DNA from: DASSFG01 sp035547915
GTDB lineage: Bacteria > Planctomycetota > Planctomycetia > Pirellulales > JAICIG01
Reading direction: 5' to 3'
Assembly (NCBI GenBank): GCA_035547915.1
Contig: DASZTS010000135.1
Location: 1 to 64,000 of the forward strand
DNA: 64,000 nt
The number at the start of each line of letters is the position of its first letter. The first letter of the stretch is position 1. The notes below the pieces were generated by a model that searched no databases, was not told the origin of the DNA, and saw only the letters and a program-made list of their open reading frames with translations. Below are positions 24,001-28,447 of the stretch, in pieces. The translations under genes were made by a program, and so were the position numbers.

Positions 24001-24878
24001 TGCGAGTACTGCTGCAATGTGCTGATCGAGCCGGAAATGGGCGTGTAGCCGGCCGGCGCGACCGTAGGATTGTCGGTCGTGAACAGCAGCTTGACTTCGT
24101 TGTTGGCCGGCACGTAGGTGGCGCTGGTCGGCGTGTCGATGACGTCGTCGTCCGTGGTCGACGTGTTCTTCGTGCGGACGAGCTGATACAGGGCGGGGTT
24201 CTGCGCCGAGATCGGATCGAGCGGCTCGTTGAAGTAGACGTCGATCTCGTTTTCGCTTTCGGTGCGCGGCAGGTATTGACCGGGATGGCTCGGGTCGGGC
24301 TGGGCCGGCGAAATCGGCTGCGGCACAATGCTGAGTACCTGCGGCGCCAGATCGAGACGGAACTCCTGCGTATAGTTGATGCCGTTGTTGAAGGCCTGCC
24401 CCTGCGTGTTCTTCAGCGCATTCGGACCGGAGCCGACGATCATCACCTCGTACAGGTCGGCCGGCAGCGGCGAGCTGAAGCTCATTACCACTTCGTTTTG
24501 CTGCGACGCCACCGCCAGCGAACCGGGGGCGATGGTGACGTCGTTGCTGTTGCCGAACACGCCGTCACCGCCGCTGCGCACCAGCTCGATGCCGCCCAGC
24601 GTGCTGGAGTTGATCTGCTGATTCTGGTCGAAGCGAAAGGTCAGCGTGGTGGGGGCGATGTTGAGGGTCTCACCGGGCAACAGCAGTCCGCCGTTGTCGG
24701 GGATGATCGAGATGAGCTGAGGTCCCGACGTCAACAAATGACGCGGCTCGAACATTTCGATCATCGTGTCGCGCCATACCTGGCCGGATCGGGGTGCGCG
24801 TCGCTTGCGGCGCCCGGGCAGTCCGCCCTGGTTCGATGCGCCCTGTCGGAAGCGATGGAATGGATGCCAAATCCCCAT
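1..24878 (-). CDS. Giant LEPR-type secreted mosaic surface protein (3' end beyond window)
   Basis: An uninterrupted reading frame of 8,292 visible codons runs off the left edge. It starts at ATG 24878 behind a GAGGAG Shine-Dalgarno. The basic N-terminus is followed by FEPRHLL (residues 43-49), the LEPR-XLL box of exported planctomycete proteins. Domains seen in order: SbsA/Big_5-like Ig segments (about 50-280); a matrixin-like domain with a degenerate zinc motif, NEIGHALGL at 540-548; many repeats centred on TFEF; two FN3-like repeats (about 1980-2180); beta-helix segments with NWGGI (about 1660 and 2950); five Asp-boxes (S-x-D/N-x-G-x-T-W/F); a PPC-like domain (about 3750-3860); fourteen more FN3-like repeats (about 5310-7160); another beta-helix; and cadherin/VCBS-like domains at the visible end. 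It is probably a cell-surface or released adhesin-like protein. Domain limits are approximate because they were read by eye. The exact role is unknown and the C-terminal anchor is not in the window. Confidence 0.9.
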   Translation of the reverse strand, partial: MGIWHPFHRFRQGASNQGGLPGRRKRRAPRSGQVWRDTMIEMFEPRHLLTSGPQLISIIPDNGGLLLPGETLNIAPTTLTFRFDQNQQINSSTLGGIELVRSGGDGVFGNSNDVTIAPGSLAVASQQNEVVMSFSSPLPADLYEVMIVGSGPNALKNTQGQAFNNGINYTQEFRLDLAPQVLSIVPQPISPAQPDPSHPGQYLPRTESENEIDVYFNEPLDPISAQNPALYQLVRTKNTSTTDDDVIDTPTSATYVPANNEVKLLFTTDNPTVAPAGYTPISGSISTLQQYSQKDGVTNEALRLRIGNNDMPQQAPVVVQVPPSPQNPATPAGTGPGDTYSTAMLTGTLDNGQTEIFDSSIQPLPVNPGLNFTGNDTGTNQQNLEQPITANSLQLASGALSTLAAWVESEGIQDHIIDTSDISPGGVITIPYNFQTTYGTDIHGNLLSNGITAAQEQTVREILGLFSYYSGVNFVETPAQGITVAVGDIHAVDPQAQTTAVNGVEGPTKTSNGGPVVVVNGNVNWGSSAYGGSFFRVAMNEIGHALGLATDDADPGSIMGTDGNVDPTTAPPDLGTGANSPDTPASTTEDFPATSDVNSLQFLYRTDSSEVQLYKFSVTQSGTLDAETLAQRLTPTSQLDTLLSLYNEVTLMGVPTAGGQAVSPTNSSQGLEGQTFSITSVTPAGQSVTRTFEFNSGLSLVMPNQAPTDGSGFTITEGGTSVTFEFAENGRTVTDGNVPIPYSTGNTIDTVAAAVVNAINFAVKDKGLGGAQPPISATYTGNGVINIGGDTNTNFSDGGTNVTTSGLTVTGNKTVLHPGDVLVRYAPGATQHDLAVDIANAINSPVLDVLGSPTAANQNGQEQFTVSNGLVSKTFELDTSGGSPNPGVIPVQFAAGASAATIATDIAAAVNTAFGSPTAATVVGNHVTFNFPNGSVTASATAPDLGVLNVSATAELTQVQLQGSLTLNLTNVGEFSQTIQRNLISRNDNYFGSDSFIQLALQPGVYYMAVSSSGNSQFDPNVHDSGWGGTTDGDYELRLNFQANPATYNSLVSAVAPVGTGLNLLGQDSPQPLDGDADGTPGGIYDYWFNVNVNATTFVDKLGTPILQTLVSPTTGVVSKVTTTPFTVLQTALASPNLTPGTDLRIEGNGGAQLGILNSPAPKTAIGAGQSFAISAGSASATFQYFQLGGDAIELAATAASAIASGTTFTIGEGKNVVTFEFTSNGTLAKGDTNTPVGPYSTTATGQAFATSLANALVSAINAAQAAGKFGVNSPIAAQTFTTANLAADGKYYIKLASDGNTSYSIPTALQATSSSPLILRRGGTGSFFQVTGLGLEITAANGAGINVGSTFTITQGTNSVTFEFTHTGTLAAGDTNTPIKYGATDSQATLAQEISAAITTAVTAGKFGGTSVPIAASYSGSAADGNAIIAIGGNGSTSISALPSGLTLHTNGVAVSPVESGAILIPFNLTDSATTLAAHTESAILQSGIAVNTTVAESPSYAGQPILIGPADAGYVANSNYQFLYFTQGQFRLSINPNVIPQDPTAFNQVGFSGTAPALYTDVAYQIGTNTDFSAQNPPALPDGKSFDVPKGVTVMIDPGAEFKMFHSAIDVGTSAQNVDRSEGALQVLGVPGDQVLFTSFNDNSVGGATAAPPTAPARGDWGGIIFREDSDLEPLGIFLNYVDEATIRYGGGTANISGQGAQNVDAITLVTSRPTISNNVIVDSADAPISADPNSFQETYFGQDITLLTSSGDKIVDGQTFQIHGQTFEFDNLNAPATIGVLPGDIAVDYYGTPVNNSNPQPIDTANQVAARIAAAINGALLGEPALIQGSGTQTTQTSSLVRAAVTGNQVTVTEVAMNSPVALQVPFNGSQSGLAGETFAIKGNVFQFFTGDTLQINAASGAVISDGTTFSITYGGTTVTFEFALNGRAVTDGNWPVNYTSGDTTNTLGREVAAAIDAAQDAGAFSKAPTGTWTSPPSLPNVTSATASGGGALPAGTYYYYVTAIGPAGETVHGTEGTAVTITAANAGMDRVTLSWSAVSGATGYKIYRGGSSLGENTLIATATGTSYVDNGENPAVALPPTINGTNPGLSAPTMLAPSAAAGGSLGTGTYYYVVTAINGSGGTIGETTASNEVSEAVTAGQQVNLSWTAVAGATGYRIYRGGFSGQEDFLLANVASTVTSFTDNGQMPTQIGAPIMYGNAISAVHRFTITHGSSSLTFEFVPNGESIPPGDNNWPVYYNATDSADTLEQEITQAITAAVAAGELAPSDAAIAAYSGLLPSDTTNHTAVVSIGGVGNAYDGVQGAGQHVLPSASFMTAAISTTALQMPIAANDTAVYFQPSYTSAQVAASIAAAVDGAVLNGGTGSLIYAEAVIDSSGNARVDLMNTSDVNLSSPGSAPLSLSLLTPLSVDTKPGNQISDGDGFTVNGQLFEYDQGSTITIPRPGGVASPVQPGNPINSNDSFSINDGTNTVQFVFYVDGVGSASTGQVPIQILSTDSPQQVADAIALAINTTVANNSPQLKNVLAVTQDFSTYTGPNSAPNYGQLLAFNQVRILGIGGVVPTVNISKAPELSISQSLHGGVPVPFAAGFTATQVGQSTGIAVSAAGLGVSANFSGSVVTFENADSVVPHPEPSQYANTIPNPPLGAITNGNAFSFGNDLLPIGLLNNFYTADYERLGPDIHGNILAVPQPQTLTITSPSAVLNGQQFVVGNVGFQFDNNNATAAGYHPVNFTTGETLDQLAQAVVSAINAADTPSNPLFVPGFNVLAQLGPAGSGQIILLSNTPASFAYPPVPAPTSVSGAATTLATTELTVPLNTVPIQIAPPPTSGGSKDKGPSGATATQFALTQAQTIIQNKINGLFVRINTNAGQSLDTLDVTARFHDTDITYVIEENLILTGEPGGAAGVVGRESARLQIDPGVIVKLSNARIEVGPGANLVAEGNQNQQVVFTSLYDDTVGSGGTFYAAADQSSPQLPAAGNWGGIYFWPTSTGSIDYGLISYAGGSVPIEGGTATFNAIEIHQAQVRITNSTLSNNASGWDSSESGRNGRGLNDSAVIFVQGAQPVIVNNVIENNGGAAVSIDDNSLTATNVPDWGRSTGSIDAFSQFNDNDGPLVRLNEVGGNSTNGMLIRGGTLDSNSVWDDTDIVHVLAASPGSPNPQITALNGVTLRLESTPTQSLVVKLKGGSAGLTASGVPSDISNRLGGALEILGQPGHPVVFTSLEDSTVGAGLTPASQPDNLTDESGGVSLNVGTNVNITKSSQSNGESTIAINPTNPLDLFECDTLTMVGHFSVDGGKTWQLSNMTGVVPSDGDVQAAWDKFGNLFIVCFGPNDDIEVAVSTNGGATFGDITQLGTPGDDDQPSIAVGPGGTVAAGSVWVTWTDSNGTVMADGAPVTGLGTVGTFGAAESVPGAGGHFGSIGVGPNGEVMVNYQGVGTGEGPDTVTVNVDSDGLGPNGFGGPIVATTTNVGDFSGVPPQPQQPAGRSIDAESNIAYDLSGGAHNGRVYMVYVDRPTIFSTETSIYVRYSDNDGVTWSSPVRVNDNPVGDGKSMLQPAIAVDQTTGNVAVTWYDARNSGPADNTVQVFGSVSTDGGATWLPNVQISTGTSNGTVAAAVTPFGNAFGFGDYDTMAFDAGTFYRSWSDNSNSTGDNPTGAGNGMNIYTAAVTVGGSATGKAGDWNTLEVGEYANNNNFDVTAEDESAFTGGINVNGTPATAQSLGGLAPNLQSGDENLRLGFQVNGSISYDDPHDVDVYSFTAQPGTQVWMSLGNTSQSLDSVLELVDANGNVLARSDNSVLEQEDAVANGNPLAAGPMLQGEVPGNLALPVQSSMFQGTTGQASELLTTSSINPRDAGMRLILPGTPNTNGTPTTYYLRVYSRGPTSDPYMPNTVSGAVPSESNGISVGSYQLQVRLQQAWQTPGSVVRFANISFATNGLTVLGQPADSPLLGTTRSTSSSNVNVYSGTITAGQPQPVDINGQPETVNNPQYTSGQSNGISQAQNVGDLLTTSNDTISAAGDLTTPGQVDWYQFQVNYNLAQAIQSVNSGDKTFATVFHVGYASGTGGPNTTISVYDQWGHLIYVGRNSNVADQDPVPTQASSDSNLNQSSFGDQDPYVGSVQLPAGFTNANFPASNATFPLNPTNPATPYPPPTQGTNAVDGPNSYTYFVAISSDATLPQALDATFNAGSANPLVRLEPVDGYQRIVEDHIGYTGYTSGDGTALLGAGSQISPQDGPILPVSTVADLQQNVTPYTLDDLETYITTSNGKLYTVDPANGAGETQISGFNPGSTPQGSTSIAIRTDGEMFLYGANERPGDTADAGFLSSVDAGTGAVTNPVGDAIASTYKVGVGTGETMAYMRVQNAVAKYHLFIGTTQNGLFESDESPAGAPTGDTDPPPLPGNFYGTMNTGGLTAVVYGGPLAKEANGQVLPNELDPSLFGATNPSISFTLTDLAGRTLTFVFSELPAGVVPPAQPFTFSGTVATIFYQQTDSSQTVAFDVAEAIDAAFTQYAAANPPPSNVTEPNATATPVLGSSANPLPFQLNISNLLSSNFANAQMFGNVGSGPGGIITGMAYDLQLNEMFAVSSAGGVYTVNVSNAPAGLGSAKTASQLLTWLPGSEIFTERGWHFTGLTLGPQNLDWNGDGTGGDLANILFATYTGPNGESFETAITPESLGAPSSDSRNIFSQTAIPAGSPVAVFNAAQTDAAGNPQATGGYVDHVLLTDNTGAPIVGATGIAMSPVDFNLWHPTFTDATTAGHGVDDTPDNSRVGGSGEGAGTGLDQSVSWVTSDGDLENTVTMPQTQGGASYYFGIDNTGRTNSGDGLSYVDGANSVPSSIGPALPNVAQYGEWSNALQQDLLSNPNIANSYNAPGGSYGSLETNSFSLAGYSAADLPSLYFNYFLDTGMTNNSTTGYKSSARVFVSTDGGKTWSEVATNNPDRTQYIPSLDQNQNLPLGVRQNEQIQQDAAGSELPDFATAEANTPASMSNGQPLYDPRQQVQQLYDGTGSWRQARVDLSNYAGQSNVMLRFDFSTSGSIGQGLFNGPPDGPFAYKGEVNHNPFDPTLDNAPNSSLAFSGMPGDEFGNPTSATRGQNNDHVGWFIDDITVGLAGRGEMVTNAPADQSSFFTTPQNPNLGASAQNLTGNYELQIQAGTPVGQQINPTRSSIILYPNQMNVTDRQTSGYTLLAPEGHFNESQTATPGPIAPSQTEPTYSLTYSNVPNATGPGTLEISGIGQLSGTDQYLTVDFPDLPQNLPTTDPAFPLLSGIKAFFNEQDKGTNGQFFTSATINLTQAQLAELKAYGNGSIHITATPTSTVSALTGPPTLNPIVALPGGNLPINTTYYYVITAFDATGETIASQEKSATVSPIDQTLKISWEPLAGATGYKVYRGTIAGGENDLVAITDQNSISFIDTGYVPTPISDTSGGLNPPRPPALQVTPRPGGNLTPNTTYFYQLTATNSQGESLPGTEVSATTTAANHTINVAWSSISGATGYKIYRSTVSGDETLIATIESPTITTYSDTGTATPPFTDNSALASPRLLQVVQQPGGTLSTKNTYYYVVTAFNAQGETLASNELSGTPAGTSQTLALNWTPVSGATGYKVYRGTVAGFEISLAAIVRGANNTSYIDDGGPAVGTPPLTNSTALFTPVQKPIVPAAGGNLMPDTYYYVVTAVDAYGETTASNEESGTASGVNATLDIGWAQVVGATGYNVYRGTQPGQENLLVATLTGNTSTSFVDSGPPSATPPATNTTAGLTPPVLPPTATPVNDANSTLAANTYYYVITSLDGAGGETTPSLEGSGTVTGGQALSLSWPAVAGAAGYNVYRGTAPGDEDVLIGSVTTNALTDDGNEPAIAGTPPVVNGSGIPAPVMKPTATAAAGNLAPSTTYYYVVTSVTANGETLASNEVSATTDPILTINGNYTIDLSWTQSSDPRVVGYNIYRGTAPGQENRLLDQVPSFVTTFTDLGNDQPLQIFTPPLKNTTGLGSPTLDLATPAPGGFLGSTFYYTVTALNSQGETNVSDEQVVFASGTNQTAHLTWTPVANATGYKIYRGTSPGAENLLVATLNDPTADSFDDHGAPTASTLPTANSTALLAPGQPTVTPSAGGTLLPNNHYYYEVTATDAAGETLTSLEASALASASQRTLVVSWASVPGATGYKIYRGTSSGGENLLVDTVSGGATTTFSDDGTETTATRTPPATNTAKLPSPGQPVATASVGGSLVPLTQYFYRIAATNAVGVSTTSLEFSATTSATLRTLNLSWAAVAGATGYNIYRSTSTGTETLLASVTGGTTTTFKDDGTSAGTLTAYPTVNTTALTSPAKPTVALDTTPNAPGALARNTTYFYVVTALDASGETLPSTEASGTTNATQLTLDVSFNSVPGATSYHIYRGTISGGENVLIGTVYDTGASSYTFNDDGSSATGATPSQVNTATGDRISGITSLTATLDYSMAGAIDGQTFTISDGTNQRTFEFDDNNTLNNPTDIRVSFSPTDTTAQLAQDMVTAINATANSTQTSQFHVYAATADANTNNTAPSATPNDTSNAVNLFGAAWVQVGAPPVVISGPMTPGSSSVPAPSHATIATAINTGLDSDTNAPTLTSATPVAGGSLATGATYYYKITTTYADGESIGSNEVTGTATGANRSLLVAWAAAQGATGYNLYRGTSPGAENVLVAHLPANAVSFTDTGSSSPPSANSSALAAPNKPTITPALGGFLTASKTFFYVVTAMDGAGETTASAEASATTTSTNRTLQLSWSPVAGATGYRVYRGTASGGENTLIATLSGNTTTTFNDDATEVTSTQKPPLTNSSGLSAPNQQAITATTGGTLSVAAAGTTYFYRIAAVDAVGTTLASNEQSYALLSGTGQQTLNLTWSTVPGAIGYDIYRSTATGTESLLTFVPGGSTNTFQDMGGASTPPVLGVFNGTGVIGNAQGVGTSPQVDVMKVYLNAGDALTLQLNTKSILSPLDPTVRIFSADGTDLTNYFQDGAQAPFGSLHSPGLQGSSDAGITTLNGGQSLTSTAGLSLRQFNPNATSTTDQNYYLSPATGQPGSDADLYYTFTPPASAAPSIDQIATEEGFGNLPLNTTFYYVITADTPVGETTASNEVTFYSGIDNAAFLSWFSVPNATGYNVYRGTAPGQENTLIGTLSAGDTEFFDDGTEPTSAGSPPATAGAGYYYIAISGAGNDNYDATTVTPSNPADARTNGSTGSYSVQLSVGPVNARGSNLLQGDPQLSNPSLPNSTDFFGRTSPNVTDNGEVPPDNNVAVGEIVNGAPDANSSDPTASVNDATVRVIKFAGMQGDNTVTQTQGQLIIESNQINNSLADGILISSAPREGLTGSSNSNLPHQGSVINLPVTDTARLVPGTVVENNIVNGFGNVGIQFSGDPNTTGPLAAVPFARIVNNTVYGTVSPTPIGTGISLSNYASGEVLNNIVANTNTGISIDNTSLSLGQINGLDTPQLTANLYQNDTNNTNLPGGNLGTAGIALPSNAPLFINAQAGNFYLQTGSQAIDSSNYELQQPATITAVTAPLGIAPSPIIAPSTDINGEVRGADPEPHPGSGQGANPFVDRGAVERVDFTGPAASLLSPIDNGLLDQDPAVNSVYEVGQNLSEFDILLSDGIGSGVDNTTVTQSSVTITRNGVTLTPGIDYAFVYDNNNHVIRLIAASGVWQDGNIFEISLVNSGPSAITDLAGNDLQADNTSGTTAFQITLASITNNPPVVIMPTEAQSLYEHTTLAFSPATPTGTDPTVLHSLPNNITIFDVDNDGGVETVTLTASVGTLSIDAPGSIAGVTITGNGTPGSPLVITGPLGDLNTDAGGNYLDPGIDVALTYLVYNLDNPSDPASYDYSGPATITIVADDNGNTPPPAQITTAILPINVIAVNNPPSDTSPTGTGSSMDFPAASALGSSSSTSSNAYVPAVNGPSTFQLVDTSNVSAPIDFQLSTSTNAATSLDIAPDATGADIAGQQITISFGGQTTTFEFVTKASGNPTNNAIVPILVNASDVPATLASDAAGAINTAFNAATIATSHNNRVTLLGISSVTAQLDPSGLADPNATLVGEYPLLNATEVRDSLVTLYIPILYSAGTAQTPGDSASVVANKVVAAINAEVGSLIATASGNQVTLTGNWQFAEASSTTPEDTPVTFGTGGNLSAITVTDPDVTGTNLNNASIQFEEIVAVQSGAGTLSLGNGASGVTFLGGTANGQSLLDFEGTLSAINLALDGLTFTPADEFVGPVHISFLTNDNGNTGVGPAPVYNPAGQALFSMQSDVWLAITTVTDAPTLVNPSNPGLTL
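3400..8950 (-). repeat. Main FN3-like repeat array (14 copies) inside the giant gene
   Basis: Fourteen copies of a roughly 110-residue (about 330 bp) unit. Each has a strand ending in LSW/ISW, then GATGYK/N-I/V-YRG or YRS, a GENLL-like turn, a DDG turn, then YYYVVTA and GETxASNE. On the plus strand the YRG/YRS codons lie near 3485, 4205, 4565, 4895, 5705, 6058, 6394, 6724, 7053, 7394, 7734, 8063, 8383 and 8708. Spacing is 320-360 bp, except for two longer gaps (4895-5705 and 3485-4205) where other domains are inserted. The fold is likely fibronectin type III. The copies are diverged at DNA level, so the array looks old rather than recently amplified. Confidence 0.85.
18360..18960 (-). repeat. 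Isolated pair of the same FN3-like repeat
   Basis: Two further copies, with RIYRG (about 18395) and KIYRG (about 18728), sit about 10 kb from the main array and between TFEF-type repeats. They share the YYYVVTA and GETTASNE signatures of the main array, which shows that the unit has moved or been duplicated within the gene. Confidence 0.8.
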
Positions 24879-24931
24879 GAAAGCAAATCTCCTCGTGATG
24901 ACCTTCAGCGCAGGGCTATGGAAACAAGCGA

Positions 24932-24957
24932 AGCCGCACCGAAATCGGTTTGCGGCT
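24932..24957 (-). terminator. Hairpin between the two giant surface-protein genes
   Basis: Two stacked perfect stems (AGCCGC with GCGGCT, and ACCGA with TCGGT) separated by a two-base bulge, closing on a two-base loop. On the minus strand it lies after the stop of the upstream LEPR/DUF4214 gene and about 55 bases before the start codon of the giant gene. The following bases (TTCGCTTGTTT) are only moderately T-rich. It could be a weak terminator, an attenuator or a 5' stability structure. Confidence 0.35.
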
Positions 24958-25084
24958 GGATAGGAAACGTTTGATTACTAGGTTCGTTTGGACGCACTCG
25001 ATTTTGCTTTGCAGCTACGGCGGAAGCAAGGTTTTCGGCGATGGCCGGCCGATTCGCCTTGCCTTTGATTCGACCCCGTTAGCC

Positions 25085-28000
25085 CTATTGTTTGGCCACA
25101 AGAATCTGCGCTTCGACCGCTTCGTCGCTGGCGCCCGATGCGAACAGCGAGAGAGCGCTGGATAGCTCGGCCGCAGTCGGCGCGCGTCCGTCGAACGATT
25201 GATACCAACTGTCGATGAGCAACGTCCGATACTCGGTGCTCTCTTGGAAGGCGAGCGCGATGTCGGCCCGTGCCTGCGCGGCGCCGCGGGTCGACCTGGC
25301 CAATTGCGTCACCCAATAATCGATCTCAGGCTGCGACGGCGTCGACGTCCGCTGGAGTATGTCGCGATACAGGGCGGTGATGTAGCCACTCGATGTACCG
25401 CCGTTGTCAGCGTAGTACTCGGCCGACGAGGCGATCAACGACACGAACACCTCGTCACTCATGCCGGCGCTCAACTGCGACAACCAGAAACTCAGCCCCC
25501 CGGCGTCCGGCGCGCGACCCAGGTAGGTCTGATAGGCATTGTCGACGATAAACGTCCTGGCCTCGGGCGAGTCGGCAATGGTCTGCGCGATGGCGGCATC
25601 CGAAGCGCCAGCTCCGCGCACGGAAGCCCAGTACAACAGATCGCCGGCCCCCGCGGCTCGATGCAGGACGTCCTGGTACACGGTCGCCACAAAGCCGATC
25701 ACACCGACGTCGTTGGCCTCCTCGTAGTTCAAATAGTTGCCGTTGCTCTGCGCCATCGTAAGTGCCACCTGCGGCAAGGTCTCGCCGGCCGCCAGGTCGG
25801 CCTGGATCGCCGTCAGGTTCTGCGTCGTCGGCCCGCCACCGCCCGGGACCACGTTGGCGTAAGCGTCCTCGATCTCCGACGCCTGTCCCGAGGGCGATTC
25901 GAGTAAATTGAAGGCCAACGCGTACCGCGTTGACGTCGTATCGCTCGCGGCCAGGAGCGCGTCATCATTCGACAGCTCCGCGTCGGTCGGCAACTGCCCG
26001 GTGACCGCTTCGTAAAGGAACCGTACCCACATGGCAGAGCCGGGCAGAGTCTGACGCAACTCGGGCGATGCCAAGAGCTGGGCTTGCATCGACTGCACGG
26101 GAAGGCCCTGGTTGATCTGGCCTACCCAGTAGTCGATCTCAGGCGTGCTGACGAGAGAGACGCCCTCTTCCAACAAGGAGCCCGTGCCACCGCCCCCGGT
26201 GGTGCCCCCCGAACTCTTCACCGGTTGGCCGAAAACACCGCCCCCGCCGCGGTCGACGAGGAAGTCGTTATAGGCGCGACCCACGAAGGCTGCCGCCGAC
26301 GCGAACTGTGCACCGAGGTTCAGGCTCTTGCCGAACTCGAGTACCGCGGCCTCGTTGGCAGGAAACGAGCCCGATACGATTCCCATCGCTTCTTCCAGGT
26401 CGGTCAGCGCGGGCGTCACCATGTACAAAGGCGCCGTCACATTTCCCGGAGGTACCGTCGGAGACGACTGCGTCTGTCCACCGTTTCCAAGATTGCCGCC
26501 ACCGCCACCCGTGCCACCGATACCGGCGGTGGCCAGGTTACCCGTGTCGAGATCGCCCACGCCCGTGACGCTCAAGGCGGGATCGACGGCACCGGTTACC
26601 ACGACCTGATTGCCGCCGGCCCCGGTGAGCGTGGAGGTTGTGTCTCCTACGGCGGGGTTCAGCAATTGGTCGTAAATATTCCCGAATTGGTCCTGGTGCG
26701 GAAAGAAGTACGTCGTCGTGGGGGCCGCCACGGTGCTGACGGTCTTGCTGATCAGCGTGTCCTGACCGCCGCCGCCGAGAAACATGTCGCTGCCGGCGCC
26801 ACCGGTGAGCGTATCGTTGCCCGAGCCGCCGATGAGCAAAGCGGGCACCGGCGCCAAGCCTTGGGCCTTATTACCCGTCGAGTCGTTGGTGAGCGTGTCG
26901 TTGCCACCGTTTCCATAAATGACAACGGCCGTGATCCCCGACATCTCGATGTTGTCGGTCCCCGCGGTACCGCCGGTGGCCGTCCCCGCCAGGTCGTTCA
27001 CGGTGATGGTGTCGGCGCCCGTGGTCAACGCCCCCGGAGCATTACCCAACACGCGCAGCAAATTGGTACCGGGAGCGACGGGTGTGGGCGTCGTGTTCGC
27101 GATGACCGGCGGCAGCGCTCCGCCGTAGGCAATGAAGGTGGCCGGGAGCGTTTGGCTGACGTAGGGTGCGATCAGGATCGGTGGAACCTGAACCGTGATA
27201 TCGTTGTTGCCGCCGTTGCCGGCCACTTGCAGCTCTTTCAGCGAGCCGACCGTATACGTCAGTTGGGCCCCTGAGTGGGTGAACGGCGTATTATAAACCG
27301 GCTTTGTGCCGGCCGGAGCCAACGATACCGACGACGCATCGATATAGAAGCTGTTGTTGCCGCCTGCGGCACCCACGATGTCGAGCGTGCCCTCGGGTGT
27401 TCCCTGGATACCTTGGATGTTCAGCGGAAACGCCAGCGGCTGGTTGTAGTTGACCTGGGTGGTGTTGGCCACACCATCGCTGGCCGTCGTGTTCGCAGCC
27501 ACCGAGTTCACCGTGAGCACGTCGCCGGCCGTGTTGTCGTTGAAGGTCAGGTTGGCGATGTTCGTATAGCTGATGGAGCCGACCGTGCCGGGCGCGGGGG
27601 GCGGTGTGGGCGGGACAGTGGCCGCGGCCGGGAAAGCCGGGCCCGTGATCGAGTTGCCGTTCAGCGTCCAATCGCTGGCCACACCGGTCACGGTCGGTGC
27701 ACCCGGCACGCTGGGGTTGATGGTGGCGCCCTGGTCGTCGATATACAGCTTGTCGTTCCCTCCGGTGCCGTCGATGCCGTCGAGTACAAGCTTGCCAGTG
27801 ATGCCCGTGCTATTCGGTATCGTGGTATTGGGACCGTAGGTGATGGTCAATTTGTTCTGCTGATTTAGCTGGTTCGGCGGTTCCGTGAGCACCACCTGGC
27901 CAGAGTTTTCGGCCGTTGCGCTAGGAGCCACCTCGAAGGTATCTGCCACTCCCGCCACGCCCCGAACCGTGAAGCTCGTGTTCGGATCGAGTGCCGTGCT

Positions 28001-28447
28001 GCCGGTGTAATTGAAGAGCGGCAGCGCCAACTGAGTGATGACCGAAGGCGCCTCGAAGAACGCCCCCGCGTTGTTGTCGATGATGAAATTCGAATTGACA
28101 GTGGTGTTGGCCTCGATCTGGATCGTGGTGGTGATCGTGGCCAGGTTGGCGCCCGTGTCGACGAAGTTGCCGCTGTTGTTGCCGTCGAGCAGAATCTCGC
28201 CCGAATTCGGGTCGACTTTCAATACGCCCGTATCGCTGGACAGACCGACCCCTTCGATCGTCAGCGCGCCGGTGGAATTGACGAAGGTGGCCACCCACGT
28301 CAGCAACCGGCGTTCTTCCAGCGATTCGAGCTGCGGACGGAATCGCTCCGCACGCGGCCGGCGCCCCTTACGTTTGCCCATGCCCCATGCTTTTGCTGCA
28401 CCTAGCAGATCTCGACCCGCACCGCGAAACGGTGAAAAGCGACTCAT
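25085..28447 (-). CDS. LEPR-box exported protein with RTX-type and DUF4214-like repeats
   Basis: 1,120 residues. The basic N-terminus ends in LEERRLL (about residues 44-50), the planctomycete LEPR-type export box shared with the downstream giant protein. The middle region is beta-rich and Asn/Thr/Gly-rich. At about residues 500-570 it has hemolysin-type calcium-binding nonapeptides such as GGSGNDTLTGG. The C-terminal 420 residues hold several DUF4214-like units (for example YLGRAPDAGGLSFWLSQL and the final SFDGRAPTAAEL), a domain often found in secreted RTX and surface-layer proteins. The ATG at 28447 is preceded by a weak AAGG. The gene lies about 200 bp upstream of the giant gene on the same strand and may share its export and surface-attachment route. 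Calcium binding is inferred from the repeats. Confidence 0.85.
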   Translation of the reverse strand: MSRFSPFRGAGRDLLGAAKAWGMGKRKGRRPRAERFRPQLESLEERRLLTWVATFVNSTGALTIEGVGLSSDTGVLKVDPNSGEILLDGNNSGNFVDTGANLATITTTIQIEANTTVNSNFIIDNNAGAFFEAPSVITQLALPLFNYTGSTALDPNTSFTVRGVAGVADTFEVAPSATAENSGQVVLTEPPNQLNQQNKLTITYGPNTTIPNSTGITGKLVLDGIDGTGGNDKLYIDDQGATINPSVPGAPTVTGVASDWTLNGNSITGPAFPAAATVPPTPPPAPGTVGSISYTNIANLTFNDNTAGDVLTVNSVAANTTASDGVANTTQVNYNQPLAFPLNIQGIQGTPEGTLDIVGAAGGNNSFYIDASSVSLAPAGTKPVYNTPFTHSGAQLTYTVGSLKELQVAGNGGNNDITVQVPPILIAPYVSQTLPATFIAYGGALPPVIANTTPTPVAPGTNLLRVLGNAPGALTTGADTITVNDLAGTATGGTAGTDNIEMSGITAVVIYGNGGNDTLTNDSTGNKAQGLAPVPALLIGGSGNDTLTGGAGSDMFLGGGGQDTLISKTVSTVAAPTTTYFFPHQDQFGNIYDQLLNPAVGDTTSTLTGAGGNQVVVTGAVDPALSVTGVGDLDTGNLATAGIGGTGGGGGNLGNGGQTQSSPTVPPGNVTAPLYMVTPALTDLEEAMGIVSGSFPANEAAVLEFGKSLNLGAQFASAAAFVGRAYNDFLVDRGGGGVFGQPVKSSGGTTGGGGTGSLLEEGVSLVSTPEIDYWVGQINQGLPVQSMQAQLLASPELRQTLPGSAMWVRFLYEAVTGQLPTDAELSNDDALLAASDTTSTRYALAFNLLESPSGQASEIEDAYANVVPGGGGPTTQNLTAIQADLAAGETLPQVALTMAQSNGNYLNYEEANDVGVIGFVATVYQDVLHRAAGAGDLLYWASVRGAGASDAAIAQTIADSPEARTFIVDNAYQTYLGRAPDAGGLSFWLSQLSAGMSDEVFVSLIASSAEYYADNGGTSSGYITALYRDILQRTSTPSQPEIDYWVTQLARSTRGAAQARADIALAFQESTEYRTLLIDSWYQSFDGRAPTAAELSSALSLFASGASDEAVEAQILVAKQ

